A DNA stretch of 64,000 nt, taken from NCBI GenBank assembly GCA_010279815.1, contig QEOQ01000508.1, positions 4,091,342 to 4,155,341 on the forward strand, given 5' to 3'. The notes below the pieces were generated by a model, which was not told the origin of the DNA, did not search any database, and worked only from the letters and a program-made list of their open reading frames with translations. The position numbers were made by a program, and so were the translations under genes. Positions 1 to 12,873 of this stretch are shown piece after piece (position 1 is the stretch's first letter; every line of letters begins with the position of its first letter). This stretch comes from Brachionus plicatilis. Lineage: Eukaryota; Rotifera; Eurotatoria; Ploima; Brachionidae.

Positions 1-510
1 TTTTTTATGAATTGAACATATTTTGATCTCAATATATGACTAATATAATGCTAAAGAGAACTTGTTTGGTGACAATTGTTTTCAAATTCAGTTTCAGTTT
101 GTTGAGTTACCAATAGCAATAAAAAACTTTTCTCCAGATACTTACGTTTCCAATTAAACAACTAAATTTTTTTAGCTTAATTAATTAATAAATAAAATGA
201 TTGAGCTTTTATTTTGGAAATTATTGTCCTAACCTTTTTGCTTGTTCCAATTTTGTCTGATCTAGCTTAATTCAAAAGAAATTTTTAGGACAGTGAAACA
301 CTTCTAAAATATTTTAAATCACAAAATCAAATAAAAAAAAATTATTTTTAAAACTAAAAATTAATTCTTAATCCCAAAAAAATTTTTTACTTTTAAGCTA
401 GATCAAAATTTAATTTTTTTTTATTCTTCGACAGCTTATGTTGATTTTTGGTCAATATTTTAAGATTTTTAAACGAAAAACCACAGGGTAAACAAATAGC
501 TGAAATTTTT
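1..510. repeat. left copy of ~510 bp direct repeat flanking thioredoxin
   Basis: This stretch is nearly identical to 3236-3749 in the same orientation, with only a few substitutions and one- to three-base indels. It is cut by the window edge, so the repeat may extend further left. The other copy lies directly upstream of the minus-strand thioredoxin gene. By analogy this copy may be the upstream region of another thioredoxin gene starting about 185 bp left of the window. The ends do not look like LTR ends. Confidence 0.85.
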
Positions 511-2733
511 ATATACTTTTTCTTTGTAAATCAAGTTGATCAATCTAAAATTCATTATTCAGATTCCTTCTCTCATCAAATTATTATTTTCTTTTATTTT
601 AATACCAGTTATTTAATCAAATTATTGATTCTTCTTTATGCGAAGCAACATTTGTAATTTAATAATCTCGATATCAAATGACACTTAAATTTCATCTTTT
701 CAAAAATTGCTTTTTTTACATTTTTGCATTTTTTTTTAATATTTTTAACTTTATTTTCTTTGGCCTTTATTTAATCAAATAAAAAAAAATACTTAAATTT
801 GCTAACAAAAAACTATATTAGATGACAAACAAACTAGCATACTAGCAAATTTTTTATTTTCGTGTTTACAAATTTAACCAAAAATGATGTCATATTTAAT
901 TAATGTACATGACTAAAGTAATAAATAACAAAATTAATTAAAAATTAATTTCAAAAGAAATGGAAGAGATGACATTATTGGGCGCTGAGCAAGATACACG
1001 GATCCTGATAAATTTTTTTTTAATATCCTTTATCTTTCCAAACAACTTGAATCACAACTTTAGATGCTTATGAAAGATTCTATGAATTAGGGAAAACCCA
1101 ATTGACCAAAAATAGGTAAACCCGTAAAAAAATCCCATAATAGTAGCCAAACAGAAAAGAAAAGAAATTTTAAATTTAAATTGAAATTTTTTCGAATCAT
1201 TTTTAATTGCTAAAATTGTGTTTTTATTTTTAAAATCATCTTTTGGCAAAAAAAAAAAAGTACTTTACTAATATTTACATAATTTAGAAAATATGACAAA
1301 AAATTACATATAATTGCATTAAAATTGTGTAATTTTACGTAAAATGATGTAAAAAAATGTAATAAAGTTTAATGTTTTTTTTTCAAAAATTTTTTATAAA
1401 ATTCAAATATTTTTATTTATTTTCCACTTTTTCCACTAAAATACAATTTTTTTTGGCCGTAAGCGTTTTCGGTCAAACTTACTTAAACTGGTGTATTATT
1501 ACTTAAAATTACGTAATATTACGTAAGTTTACATTTTCTGGCGTAAAATTACATAAAATACGAGCGAGCTGGTTTGAAGGAAATCACATTCATTTTAATT
1601 CTTGGTTTGCTCGGTCCTTTTATTTTTAATTATTTATGAGAATATCTATTCATACTGGTTGTTCAAAAAAATATTTTTTCTTTTCCATTCCATCCATCGA
1701 AAATATTGAAAGAGTTTTTAAAAATATATTTAGCGGATAAAAAGCAGCAACCACCTTTCAACAGACTGCTGTCATATTTGAGGGACAGTTAGAGAAGGAG
1801 TTCCAAGATATCCCTAAAATTGCAAATGATGGAGCTCAAATATTTTTCACCACATTTTTAAAAGTCTTGAACAAAAATATTTTAAATTTAAAAAAAATTA
1901 ATCCTCTACGCTACGACCCAAATAAGATAATCATGATAGTTATTATTCAGATATCAAGAAAAATTTTGATATAATATCACATCGGAAGCAGCTTAAAAAA
2001 TATAAAGTAATTTTTTTCCTGGTTTTGTGAAATTCAGTACAAAATGATAAAAAGAACAGAAAAAAAGTTAGATTAAGTCAGATTTCATTAATTTCCTTGG
2101 AATCATTAAGGTAAATGAGTCATTTACATTAAAAATCTTTTGCCTTTTTGATTAAAATCTTTAAAAAATATCTTTGCTTCGAAAAAAAAAATTGAGAGAT
2201 CAAAAAAAAACAAATTAATTTAATTAAAATCAATGAAAAATTTTAATATTGATTAAAAAATAACCAAAATTTTTTAACCCTACAACAACAACAACTTATA
2301 TTTCCTTTAAACCCAAAATTTATTATTTAATTCGTGATTTCTGCAATTAATTGGATGCTAGTTCATGATTGAAAAAAAACAATATGATAGAAATAGATCG
2401 GATTTGTAGATCTTATTTTTTAAAATATTAATTAAAATAGACCTAATTTAATTAATATTCTTGTAATCATATCTATCAAAAAATCAAAATCAAAAAAAAT
2501 CTGCTTTTTCAAATTAATTCTTTAGTTGAAATTTTCCTCTTTTTATGTCAAATAAATACTCGGAGATCAATAAAATATTAAATAATTTAATTTAAATTTT
2601 AAAAAATTTTAAAATGGATTAAAAAAATAATTTAAAGTTTCTAATTTTAAAATTTTTATTTGGCTACAAAAAAATACATCTAGAAAAAAATTCTACTCAA
2701 AAAAAATATTTTTAAAAATAATAAATGATTGTT
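511..2733. other. gene-free AT-rich spacer
   Basis: No gene is supported. About 1300-1560 is rich in TTTACGTAA-type words shared with the small TA-duplicating elements elsewhere in the window. A frame with no stop runs on the plus strand from about 1742 to 1972 (around 76 codons) with coding-like composition, but it has no start, splice sites or recognised domain and is probably a transposon relic. At about 2020 there is a single end (TTTTGTGAAATTCAGTACAA) of the MITE family seen complete at 35289-35621. Confidence 0.6.
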
Positions 2734-3051
2734 TTATTGAGCATATTTTTTAACCAGTTCTTCGAGTTTTTCCTTTGAAGCTCCAACTAATTCATCTACG
2801 ATGCTACCATTGACGTAGACTTTAAAAGTGGGCATAGCACGAACACCAGCGCTGGCAGCTACTTCATTCAACTCATCCACATCGACCTTCAAAAATTGAA
2901 TTGAACTGTAAACACCGGACAGTCTTTCAAACTCTGGCTTAATCATTTGACATGGTCCACACCATGTAGCGGTAAAATCAACCACAGCAGGTCCTTTGGT
3001 GATCAATTCAGTAAATTGTTCAGCTGAAGTTACGTGTACGACTGAGCTCAT
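2734..3051 (-). CDS. thioredoxin
   Basis: Intronless 105-residue cytosolic-type thioredoxin, the usual length for the family. The WCGPC redox site is seen near residue 30, preceded by VVDFTATWCGPC, followed by the conserved cis-proline context AMPTF near residue 74 and a final KYAQ. It would reduce protein disulfides using the two active-site cysteines and be recycled by thioredoxin reductase. The start is placed at MSSVVHVTS. An in-frame ATG 21 codons upstream would add an extension that looks like translated UTR, so the shorter start is preferred. An AATAAA overlaps the stop codon on the minus strand. It lies between two ~510 bp direct repeats, which suggests a tandemly duplicated locus. 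Absence of introns is compatible with a retrogene, but no poly-A tail or duplication is evident. Confidence 0.95.
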   Translation of the reverse strand: MSSVVHVTSAEQFTELITKGPAVVDFTATWCGPCQMIKPEFERLSGVYSSIQFLKVDVDELNEVAASAGVRAMPTFKVYVNGSIVDELVGASKEKLEELVKKYAQ

Positions 3052-3235
3052 TTTTTTTATTTTTTGAAATTTTAATCTCAAATCAACCTTTTTAAATAAT
3101 GCTTTATTTGGCAATAACTAATGAGTAATTCGTGGTAACTTAAAAAAACATGTTTCTGAACACAAAATGAATTAACTGTTATTTTAAAACAAATATTTTT
3201 AACATAATTTATAAGCTTTTAAAGCCTTTTGTTCA

Positions 3236-3749
3236 TTTTTTATGAATTGAACATATTTTGATCTCAATATATGACTAATATAATGCTAAAGAGAACTTGT
3301 TTGGTGACAATTGTTTTCAAATTCAGTTTCAGTTTGTTGAGTTACCAATAGCAATAAAAAACTTTTCTCCAGATACTTACGCTTCCAATTAAACAACTAA
3401 TTTTTTTTAGCTTAATTAATTAATAAATAAAATGATTGAGCTTTTATTTTGGAAATTATTGTCCTAACCTTTTTGCTTGTTCCAATTTTGTCTGATCTAG
3501 CTTAATTCAAAAGAAATTTTTAGGACAGTGAAACACTTTTCTATAATATTTTAAATCACAAAATAAAATAAAAAAAAATTATTTTTAAAACTAAAAATTA
3601 ATTCTTAATCCCAAAAAACTTTTTTACTTTTTTTAGCTAGATCAAAATTTAATTTTTATTTATTCTTCGACAGCTTATGTTGATTTTTGGTCAATATTTT
3701 AAGATTTTTAAACGAAAAACCACAGAGTAAACAAATAGCTGAAATTTTT
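3236..3749. repeat. right copy of ~510 bp direct repeat
   Basis: Matches 1-510 in the same orientation. It starts about 185 bp upstream of the thioredoxin start codon and probably includes its promoter. Similarity stops abruptly near 3749, after the shared word ACAAATAGCTGAAATTTTT. Confidence 0.85.
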
Positions 3750-5529
3750 TTCGAATTATCTAATTATTTCATGCTATCTATAGAGCAAGAAAAAAAGGCT
3801 ATCAATTAGTTTGGTGATAAAATAATTAAATTTTACTGACCAAATTAACTATTTATTCATGACAAAAAATAGAAACTAGTATCAAATTAATTTAAATAAT
3901 GACTAATAAAATATAAGAAAGTGACTTAAAATTAAATTATAATAAAAGCTTTTGAAAGAATTATTAAAATTTACTGTTTGAAAATTATTACAAAGTGACA
4001 AATGATCAATGACAAATAATATTCAGTTACAATTCAAATATTCCTTGAGCGACGTCCTTATCGTTTTTTGCTGAGTATCTGGGCGACCGTAAGCCGAAAG
4101 CCAAAAAAATATTGTGTTAATCAGATGTGAAAATGTGAAAAAACATAAATCATTTTTTTATTTATTTAATTTAATCAACAAAACTTGTTTATATTTCTTC
4201 AAAAATTACTAAAAAATGTTATGTCTTTTTTATACTCAATGAAATTTCTACAAAATTTTAGTAAACTATTAACTGGGTTGAGGATTTGAGTATATGGAAT
4301 ATTTTCAACTTTGTTTAGCGTACCAGGTAAGGCAAAAAATTCATGAGGCCACGATCATGGCTGAATGGAACGGTAAAACTACAGTGCTGCTACGATACCT
4401 TGAATTCACCATATTTTACGTAAATTATGCTATTTTTACTTTTTCAAGAATTCAATAAAAAAATTTTTTTTCATGAAAATCATTTTTTCTCGAGAAATTT
4501 TGAAATTTTTTTGTCAAAAATAGACTTAAATCAACTGAAAAGAACAAAGTCATCTATTTGTTTTATTTTTAGCATTAAGCTATAAAATTCTAGGTATTAA
4601 GTCCAATAATTAGTGAAATTTTGACTGATTTTTTTCGTTTTTGTTTATTCAATATCCAATATATCAATTAAAAAAAATTAGATGATAGATCATCCAAATA
4701 TTTTTAAAAAATTTGGATATTACCATCCATAAAATTTGGATGCTCAGAATTTGGATAGGATGCATCACTTCCACTAAATCTTTACATAATTATTGTTAAG
4801 GATTTAATTGAATTACTGTTTTATAAAAGATTTTTCCACAAAAAATTGGACTTGGATCGATTTGCATAGTTGACCAGAGTTGTTTAAAAGTTCCAAAAAA
4901 ATTCATTTAATTTTCTAGATCAGGCTTTATATCAAAAAATTTATATACTCTTGGGTTGTCTAATACAAATAGATTTGCCATGTTTCAGAATTTTCTTGCA
5001 ATTTTAGCATAAAAATCTTCACAATTCTTCTTAAGTACTTAAAATTTTAAAGCCCGGACTTGGAATTTTTTTTTAAAAATATTCAAGTCTTTGGCTCGAA
5101 CTTTTGAAAAAAAAAAGTCCGGACTTAAACTTTACTTGAGACTTGTGACTTTTAAAAAACTCTGGGTGACACTAGCCAAAAAAAGCTTATGAGTTGTCAA
5201 TTGAGCGATGAAAATGTAAAAAAAAATAAGTGTCACAAAAATTGGTTTAAAAAAGAATTTTGAATATTCTACCAAAAAATTCTTAGATTTTTAAAAGAAA
5301 ACTTTTGCAAGAAGCAAACAAATTTTTCGAATATTTTATTTAAAATTACAATAACAACACAAAAAATTTTTTATAAAAAATTTTACATTCAACTGGGTAC
5401 AAAAATAGACTACAAGAAGAATCAAATTTATTTTGTATCCTAATTTCAAATTTATTAAAATAAAAATTTTACAAATTTTTAATTGACATCCTTTAAAAAC
5501 CTTTTTCGAGTTGGCATTTATTAAATGAA
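3750..5529. other. gene-free spacer with transposon ends
   Basis: No coding sequence is supported. At 4382 an isolated terminal repeat (CAGTGCTGCTACGATACC preceded by TA) matches the end of the element finishing at 50287. A MITE-like repeat is annotated separately at 4875-5164. The rest is low-complexity A/T. Confidence 0.6.
4875..5164. mobile_element. hAT-like MITE, CAGAGTTGTTTAAAAGT family, copy 1
   Basis: The terminal inverted repeats CAGAGTTGTTTAAAAGT and ACTTTTAAAAAACTCTG bound about 290 bp. The inside contains the words CCCGGACTTGG and GTCCGGACTT, shared with the copy at 37443-37684. No coding capacity. The flanking 8 bp do not match in this copy. Confidence 0.6.
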
Positions 5530-7552
5530 TTAAATTTTTTCTCCTTCTCTTAAATCAGACCTGCTAATACTATCTTTGTCTATTTTTGCCCAAGGCTGAA
5601 GATTAGCATCCAAAAGAAACAAACTAATTATTCCACCAACAATGTAGATCACAGAACATATAATAAAAACCATCTGCCATTCTTCTTGGGAGTGCTTTAA
5701 AGAAAATAAAAAAAAAAAATAAAAATAAATTTAATCTTATACATTTTTAGTCATCAAGCCCGCAATGTAGGGACTTAAAATTCCGGGCAACGTAGCAATG
5801 GTGTTCGAGACTCCGAACAAAATGCCCGAGTAAGGTCCGGCAATGTCATTTATGTTGACTAAATATCCTGCGCCAGTGTTCACAGCACTTCAAAATAAAT
5901 TCTCTTTAGTTATCCAAGTCATGTTAAATTAGACTTTAAAATTAAATTACTCAAAAGAAACGCCTAGGGTCAAAATAATAACACCTAGAACAACATTTGA
6001 ACAATCTATGAACGAAAGCCCAATGATTAAGAATGCCGGAATAAAGTGTCCAATTGCACTGAATATTCTTCTTACCATTGTTCTTGAAATCTTAGAATTC
6101 TTGGTGGCATAATCGCTCAGAAAACACGCAATCGTTGTTGCTACCCAGCTGGCAGCGTAGGGAATTGAAGAAACAAAGCCATTCTTTGACAAATAAATAA
6201 GATAAAATAACACTTTATAAATTTATCTTACAGATTTGATGTCAAAGTGCAGCACGTCCTTTAGAAAAGATGGTATTTGAGTCAAGAATAAATAATTGCC
6301 CCAATTATGAGCAAAGTGAGCTATGAAAATGGACAGACAAGCTTTGGATGTCAAAATTTCGGTCCATGGTATTTTCTTCAATATGAAAAATATAAATTGA
6401 TTTAATTTTTTTTTTATTTACATTTTTGATATTGATAGATTTTTTTGTTTCCTCAAAAATAAACTCTTTCTCTCTTTTGCCAATAAACCTGTGCTCGCTT
6501 GGAGTATCACTTGCCAAAGTCAACATCAGCACAGACCAGACAATGCCTGCACAGCCGAATATGTAGAAGATTGAGGGCCAGCCACCATCAAATCCATAGA
6601 CGCACAGAATACCTCCGAGAGACAAGGCGATGATATTTCCCAGTTTAGAGCCCGAGCTGGCAATTCCGACCAGCCTGCTTCTTTCGCTATTAGGAGCCCA
6701 ATGGGCCCAGAAAGCGCTTGCACTCGGCCAAAATGCCCCCTAATCAAATAAAAAATTTACTTTTAAAAAGCTCAATTTGTGATGTTTACATGGGCCAAGC
6801 CGGTAAAAAAAAGGCAGACAATGAGCGCTTTGTAGCTCAGGCGAGCAAAAAAAGGAATTAGAATGGTGATCAGTGAACCAATGCCCATGCTGAAGGCTAT
6901 AACCTTTTTTACACTAAAAATGTAAGACAACCATCCGCCAGGAATCTTTATCTAAAGATTAGGTGCTGTAAAATGAAAATAACATCTAAAAGACTTGTGT
7001 TATGATGTATCCATAAAAGTAAGCTGATAGAATGAGACCTTGGGTCGATTTTCTCCAAGCAAATGGACCATCCTTTGGAAAATTTTCAATTTTGTTTAAT
7101 TTAAAAATAAAATAAAACAAAATAAATATTTTGAATAGAATTTTTTTAATTAGCTAACATGTTTGATTTTGGCATTGTAGATGTGGCTTGGACATAAATG
7201 GTCGGATGAATTTTGAGATAAATCTGTCAAAACGGTTTGCTGGGATCGAGAGTTTTTGAGTGCAGTATTGTTTATCATGCTTACAAAAAAATAAGATATT
7301 TTACCAAAATATTAATGAATTTTACCAAACGATGGCTATGCTCATGTCAATTTTTTGCATGCTAAAAAAAATTAGATTTTTTTTTCACATTTTGGAAAAT
7401 TTTACTAGTTTAGACAAAATCCAAAAAACATTACGATGGCCATCAGGAACCGGACCGAAAATATAAAGCTGGGCTCTTTTTTAAAAATTTTATTTCACAA
7501 TTTGAAAAATTGAAAAGACATCGAAATCACTTTTTTGCTCGTTTTTTTCCAT
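5530..7552 (-). CDS. SLC17-family anion transporter, paralogue 1 (sialin/VGLUT-like)
   Basis: I rebuilt eleven exons in one open frame with GT-AG junctions. In transcription order they are 7552-7531, 7475-7406, 7361-7326, 7279-7159, 7072-6995, 6945-6790, 6739-6422, 6375-6232, 6183-5951, 5887-5743 and 5694-5530. The total is 495 aa, a typical length for sialin-type carriers. SLC17 landmarks are an N-terminal helix followed by QKIDMSIAIV, a QGLILSAYFYGYIITQIPGGW block, FWAHWAPNSERSRLVG, FLTQIPSFLKDVL, and a C-terminal GVSNTIATLPGILSPYIAG segment with an EWQ motif. It is predicted to be a 12-helix major-facilitator protein coupling organic or inorganic anions to H+ or Na+. The substrate cannot be told from sequence. 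It lies head-to-tail with paralogue 2. The first exon codes only seven and a third codons, and the start depends on it. Confidence 0.88.
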
Positions 7553-8058
7553 AATTGATTGAGATAAAGGGTCGGAAATTTTTCAAAATTCTATTTTATT
7601 CTTTGATTTTTGGAAAAAAGATTTTCTGTTATTTTTAAAAATTTTAAAAGATATCTTATTGTTCTATTCTAAAAGCTTTAGTTGACAAAATATTCATAAT
7701 TATTGTGTTTTCTTTCTTGTTTTTAGAAACTTAATTAGAATGTGAAAAGATGATGGAATGAAATTTTTATTTAAATACAAAAAGAATTATTCAAATTTAA
7801 AGTGACTAAGAGTCGGGTCGAAAATTTTCTATTTGAACTTAAAAAATCAGCTCATTTTCGGATATTTCTTTTAGGCTAAATTAATATTTTGCATATTTTG
7901 CTCAGTCACTAAATAGCTTTGGCAAAAAAAATAATGGGTTTTAAACCGTGGGCTTTAATTAACTTCTTCTGATCTAAAATTAATATTTTTTTTTCAAATT
8001 TAGAATACCTAAAATAAAAAGAATTTGAGAAAAAAAAAAGTTTATTTTTAATTAAAGA
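7553..8058. other. intergenic spacer between SLC17 paralogues
   Basis: About 500 bp of AT-rich DNA between the start of paralogue 1 and the stop of paralogue 2. It should hold the promoter of the former and the 3' signals of the latter. I see no coding sequence or clear regulatory motif. Confidence 0.5.
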
Positions 8059-11000
8059 CTAAAATTTAGTGATGGCTTCATTGTCGTATTCATATTTGTT
8101 TCTTTTTTCTTCTGGATCTTTGCTTTTAGCCCATTCTTGAATTTGACCATCGCAAAAAACACAATAGAAAACTCCTCCGATCAAAAATATAACTGCGCAT
8201 ATAATAAACACTACTTGCCACTCTTTTTGGGTTTCCTTAAATAAAAAAATTATTAAATTTTATTTAAAAAAATATTTAACTTTAAAATAACTTTTTTTTT
8301 CAATTTTTTCTATTATGATTTGTTTTTTATATTTTTTTTTCACTATTTTTAATCTGAAAAAAAATCTGAAAAGCTCAGTAGATATTTAAAAATGAATAAA
8401 ATAATACAATGGCTAAAAATCAAAGAGAAGCTAATTTATTTCAAAAAAGAGATTCTTTGCCTAATTTTACCCTAAATTCATAAAAAAAAAATTAAATCAA
8501 CACTTTATTTAGTTACCGATTAAATATTTAAATATATAAAAAAATTTAAACTATAATCATTTTATAAATTTCTTATTTCCTTATTTTGGTTTATTAATCT
8601 TAATCCGAAAGATCTAATTTCTGGTATAGATATGAAAAATACTGTGTATTTCAAAAATTGATTTTTTAAAAATTAACAAAAGTTAGAGTCCTTAGTTATG
8701 AAATCGTTTTGATGGGCAAGCTAGGCTAAAGAATAAAGTTCTCAATAAAAAAGTGGCTTTTTTGAATTTAAAAAAATAGAAAAAGGAACCAAAGTTAAAG
8801 ATAAACTCAAAAATTTTTTTTTTATAACTATACACTAACTTTTGTGACTTTTGTTAATTTTTAAAAAATCAATTTTTAAAATATACAATTTTTTTCATAT
8901 CTTTACCGGAAAATAGCTCTTTCGGATTAAGATTACTAAATTAAAATAAGGAAATTTGAAATTTATAAAATGATTATGGTTCTAAATTTTTTAGATATTT
9001 AAGTTTTTATTTTTAATTTATCTCTTTTCTTATTTAAGAAGATTTTTTTATTAATTAGAGTGAATTTTTTTCCGAAATTTCATATAAAAAAGAGTAATTA
9101 GTAAAATTAATTTCAAATTAATGTTCAAAGTCTTATTTTATTTCAATAAACATTTAGAATTTTATACCAGAGATTTATTTTTAACTAGAGAACAAATGAC
9201 GTCAATCTGTAGAAAATAAATAATTATTACAAGTTGTAGTTTCCAAGCTTAAATATTTTTAGTGATTTTGAATTTTTAAAGTCAAACTCCCTAGCCAAAA
9301 TTGTTTTAATATGAGTCTTAAATTTTTTTAAAAAGAAAACAAAGCCTAAAAAATATCTTATCTTTTTGAGTAGAATAGTTATTGTTTTAAAAATAAAAAT
9401 TTGATACATTTTTTTTGTTGATTTGTACCTAATGTTTTATATCATGATAAAATTTTAACTTAAACTGTTTTGAAATTCAATAAAGCTTTAACAAATTTCT
9501 TTATTTTATCTCCTATGAATAAATTAAATTAAAAAATATCATTTACATTTTTTGTGAGCACACCTACTACATAGGGAGCTACTATACCAGGAATTGTAGC
9601 CAAAGTATTTGAAACTCCAAAAACAATGCCTGAAAACGGTCCAGAAATTTCATTTATGTTTACCAAATGACCGGCGCCCCACAAAACAGCTCTTTGAAAC
9701 AAAAATTTAAATTTCTTAGATACTCATGGGAAGAATGAAGTTCAGAACAATTAAGCTTAAGCAACTTTTAAATAAAATTTAAAATTATGAAATTATTTCT
9801 GATGTTTCCTTAAAAAAATAATTTTTAAATCTAAAACTAACCTGTGCAACAACTTTGCATTTTTCTGCAACTTCTTTTAATTAAGATCAAATTTTTTATT
9901 TTTTCCTCAAAAAGTAAATAAAATTCCCCACATATAGTGATTATACATAAAAATATTAATTAACACTAAATAAAATAGAAATCCAATATTTTAACTTATT
10001 CTTAAAAAAAGAATTTAAGACAGAATATTTTATTACAAAGTATTAAAAAATATATTAAAATAATTTTTTAATTTACAATAAATTAACTAAAATGTCAATA
10101 AAAAATGCACTAATTTTTCGAGCACTTATTAAACTAGACATTATTAAATATTATTATTTTATAATTGGGGAATTTTTTTTAATATCATAAAGAAAGAAAG
10201 AAAAAATTTGGGGTATTCGGGCTAAATATCTTCTTTTTTTGCAGAGTTATTAATTAAGATTTGAAAAATGTAAAACACCTTTAAAAATATTTCAAAACTT
10301 CTTGGTAATTGCTACAGCTTAATTGGTATTTGTTTTATTTTTCCCAATTTTTGCCAAGAAAACTTACGTAAATGAAATACCAATTACAAGAAGAGCGATG
10401 CCCAAAATTGGTTGCTTGCATGTCACAAAAGAGAGTCCAATAACTGACAGCAATGGAACAAAAAGACCAATAAAGCCGAACAGTCTGCGAGTGTTGGTAC
10501 GGCTTAATTTTCCACTGGTAATCAATTTATCGCTGATGATGCTGGATGAAAGATTCAATATACTGCTGGCTATATAGGGCAGTGCTGACACAAGTCCATT
10601 CTAATTGTCTTTTTAAACTATTTTTAAAAAAAGGACTAACAAAAAAATACTGATTTAATGTCGAATTTGAGGACATCTTTGAGAAAAGTTGGCAGTTGAG
10701 TCAGAAACAAATATATTCCCCAATTAGAACAAACATGAGCTACATAGATTGCTAAACAAGCTTTGGAGAACAAAATACTCTTCCACGGAGTTTTCTAAAT
10801 ATAAATTAAAAAGTAAAAAAAATAAATTTAATCTAAACTGATTAACCATGTTGGTATTATTTTGAGAACTCTTTGTTTCATTCACTATATATTCTTTTTC
10901 TTCATCTGATATAAATTTATGATGCTCAGGCCGGTCACTGGTTAGGAAAAAAAATGCCACACACCACAAAAAACAAATGATACCTTTAGTAAAAAAACTC

Positions 11001-11887
11001 ATAATTTTAAACTAATTTAATGATTTTTTTACCAAATATATAAAAAATTGATCCCCATCCCCCTGCGAACCCATTGGCACAAAGATATCCGCCTAAAGGC
11101 AAAGCGACAATATTTCCAACCCAGGAGCCTGCGCTGGCAGAGCCCACTAGCCGGCTTCTTTCCGGACTAGGAGCCCAAAATATCCACAAACTTGATATAC
11201 TAGGCCAAAATGCACCCTACAATTAAAAATTATTTTTTCAAAATATTTTTAATCAACTAGTTTACGTGTGCCAGCCCCACAATGAACCTGCAGATCATAA
11301 GAGGAACAGCGCCGAGCTTTGCAAACAATGGAATAAGTAGTGTAAAAATTGAGGCTATTAACATTGTGACTGTAAGCACATTTTTTCCTCCTAGCTTGTA
11401 ACTAATAAACCCACCGGGTAACTAAAATTAATAATTAATTTTTATTTGTCCATAATTCTCTATAAATCCCTACTTGGGTCAATATATAACCATAAAAATA
11501 CGAGGATAGAATGACTCCTTGGATGTTTTTTGGCCATGAAAAAGGTCCGTCCTAGAAACGAAAGCAAATTTTTGTTTTCTGATAAATGGATAAATTTTAC
11601 TATTGGCTTATGGTGACTTATGGTAGACGAGCATTCATCAGGGACTAGGGCTGGTGCATCCGAAAGCTCAGTTGAATTTTGGTAGCTCAAAATTCCCAGT
11701 GCCGTGTTATTGACCATGCAAACTATTGCTATGCTCATGTTTATTTTGAGCATGTATTGAAAGCAATAGCCAAAAAAGATCAATAGAGACATGAGAAGCC
11801 GGACCGAAGGAAAAAGTCTTGGTACTTAAGAAACACAATTGAAAAAGTGTTGGTTATTTTTTGTGATTTACTTTTGGTTGATTCCAT
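8059..11887 (-). CDS. SLC17-family anion transporter, paralogue 2
   Basis: Rebuilt exons in transcription order are 11887-11872 (encoding MESTK), 11824-11601, 11551-11474, 11421-11266, 11216-11033, 10983-10847, 10794-10651, 10600-10368, 9691-9547 and 8235-8059. All junctions are in frame and give 497 aa. Landmarks are YMLKINMSIAIV, QGVILSSYFYGYILTQLPGG, FWAPSPERSRLVGSASAGSW, YLFLTQLPTFLKDVLKFD and SNTLATIPGIVAPYVVG. Five exons have exactly the same lengths as their partners in paralogue 1 (78, 156, 144, 233 and 145 nt), showing tandem duplication. Differences are also clear. Exons 2-4 of paralogue 1 are one exon here, and the exon encoding FYIFG is split here by an extra intron (10984-11032). 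The last intron is 1.3 kb and holds a fold-back repeat. Role as for paralogue 1: a 12-helix anion carrier with unknown substrate. Confidence 0.88.
8530..9005. repeat. fold-back inverted repeat in an SLC17 intron
   Basis: Two arms of roughly 150-170 bp, about 8530-8697 and 8838-9005, are inverted copies of each other. Shared words include ATTTTGGTTTATTAATCTTA on the left and, reverse-complemented, TAAGATTACTAAATTAAAAT on the right. No coding sequence. It is likely a non-autonomous element sitting in the enlarged intron 8236-9546. Confidence 0.65.
9692..10367. other. 676 bp intron of SLC17 paralogue 2
   Basis: AT-rich intron between the 233 nt and 145 nt exons. In paralogue 1 the matching intron is only 63 bp. 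Nothing recognisable inside. Confidence 0.6.
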
Positions 11888-12785
11888 TTTTGAAAAAATT
11901 AAATTTTTTTCTAATTTAAATAAAATGAAAAATAAAGGCTTTGAATAATTTTATTATCTTCTTTTTAAACATTGAAAATTAAAAGGTTAGTGTAAAAAGT
12001 CGACCGAAAATTTATAGATTTATGCTCAAAGTAAAATTAGATAATGGTTGAAAAAAGCGTTTGAGCTATTGCGAATGCTTAAAGAATTAGAAAAAAAAGT
12101 TAATTTCTTAAAAGGTTAAACTTGTTAGCTAATAATCAACGATTCTTGGTTTTAATTTAATTTTTGCATTGATATTTTTTTTGGAGACAACCTTTTGGCT
12201 ACGAGATTAACTGAATGCTTTTAATTAAAAATTAAAACTTAAATTTTCATTTTCAACTCAGCAAAAAAATCAGAATATTAGCTTTGGTAGTGGTGATTTA
12301 TGAATTTTTGATTATCGATCAGAAATTCAATTTGTAACAAAGAAAGCCATTTCTTTTATTGAAAAATTAAAAACAAAAGTTTCATTTGAAATGGTTTAAA
12401 AATAAAAATAAATTTATTTGGTCCACCAAAAAATCAAATTTAAGTTACACCTTTTTTTATGATTTTTTATCCACTTGTTTATCAGTAATGCGCAAAATTT
12501 CTTAACGCAAGATTTAAATAGTTGTATGCAAATTTTTAAAAGTTTAATTTTTTTTTAATTAATAAATCTTTGTTCAAATTTTAGTATTTTTTAGAACGAA
12601 AATTGATCATAAAAATTTCAAAAAAATAAAAATAAGGATACATTTTTTAATTGTTTAGTCATTTGTAAAAAAATGTTATTTGATCTTACAGGTACAAATT
12701 GTGTTTAATAAATTATTCTCACGCTAACTTGGCTTTTTGAAATTTTTAATGCTCCATAATTTACACTTAAATGTCATCTAAATGA
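11888..12785. other. gene-free spacer upstream of SLC17 paralogue 2
   Basis: AT-rich, with no supported ORF. It would contain the promoter of the SLC17 paralogue read leftwards. I see no clear TATA box or repeat. Confidence 0.5.
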
Positions 12786-12873
12786 TAACTTATCTTTACA
12801 GCGCGATATATATACTGTTTCAAGCTGGGCGATTACATGGGCGACTGATTTAAACGTAGAGAAGTGTAAAGTT

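Noticed and set aside
1..3749. Thioredoxin as cargo of an LTR retrotransposon
   Set aside because: The direct repeats do not begin TG or end CA, there is no gag-pol, and the right copy fits better as the gene's own upstream region in a tandem duplication.
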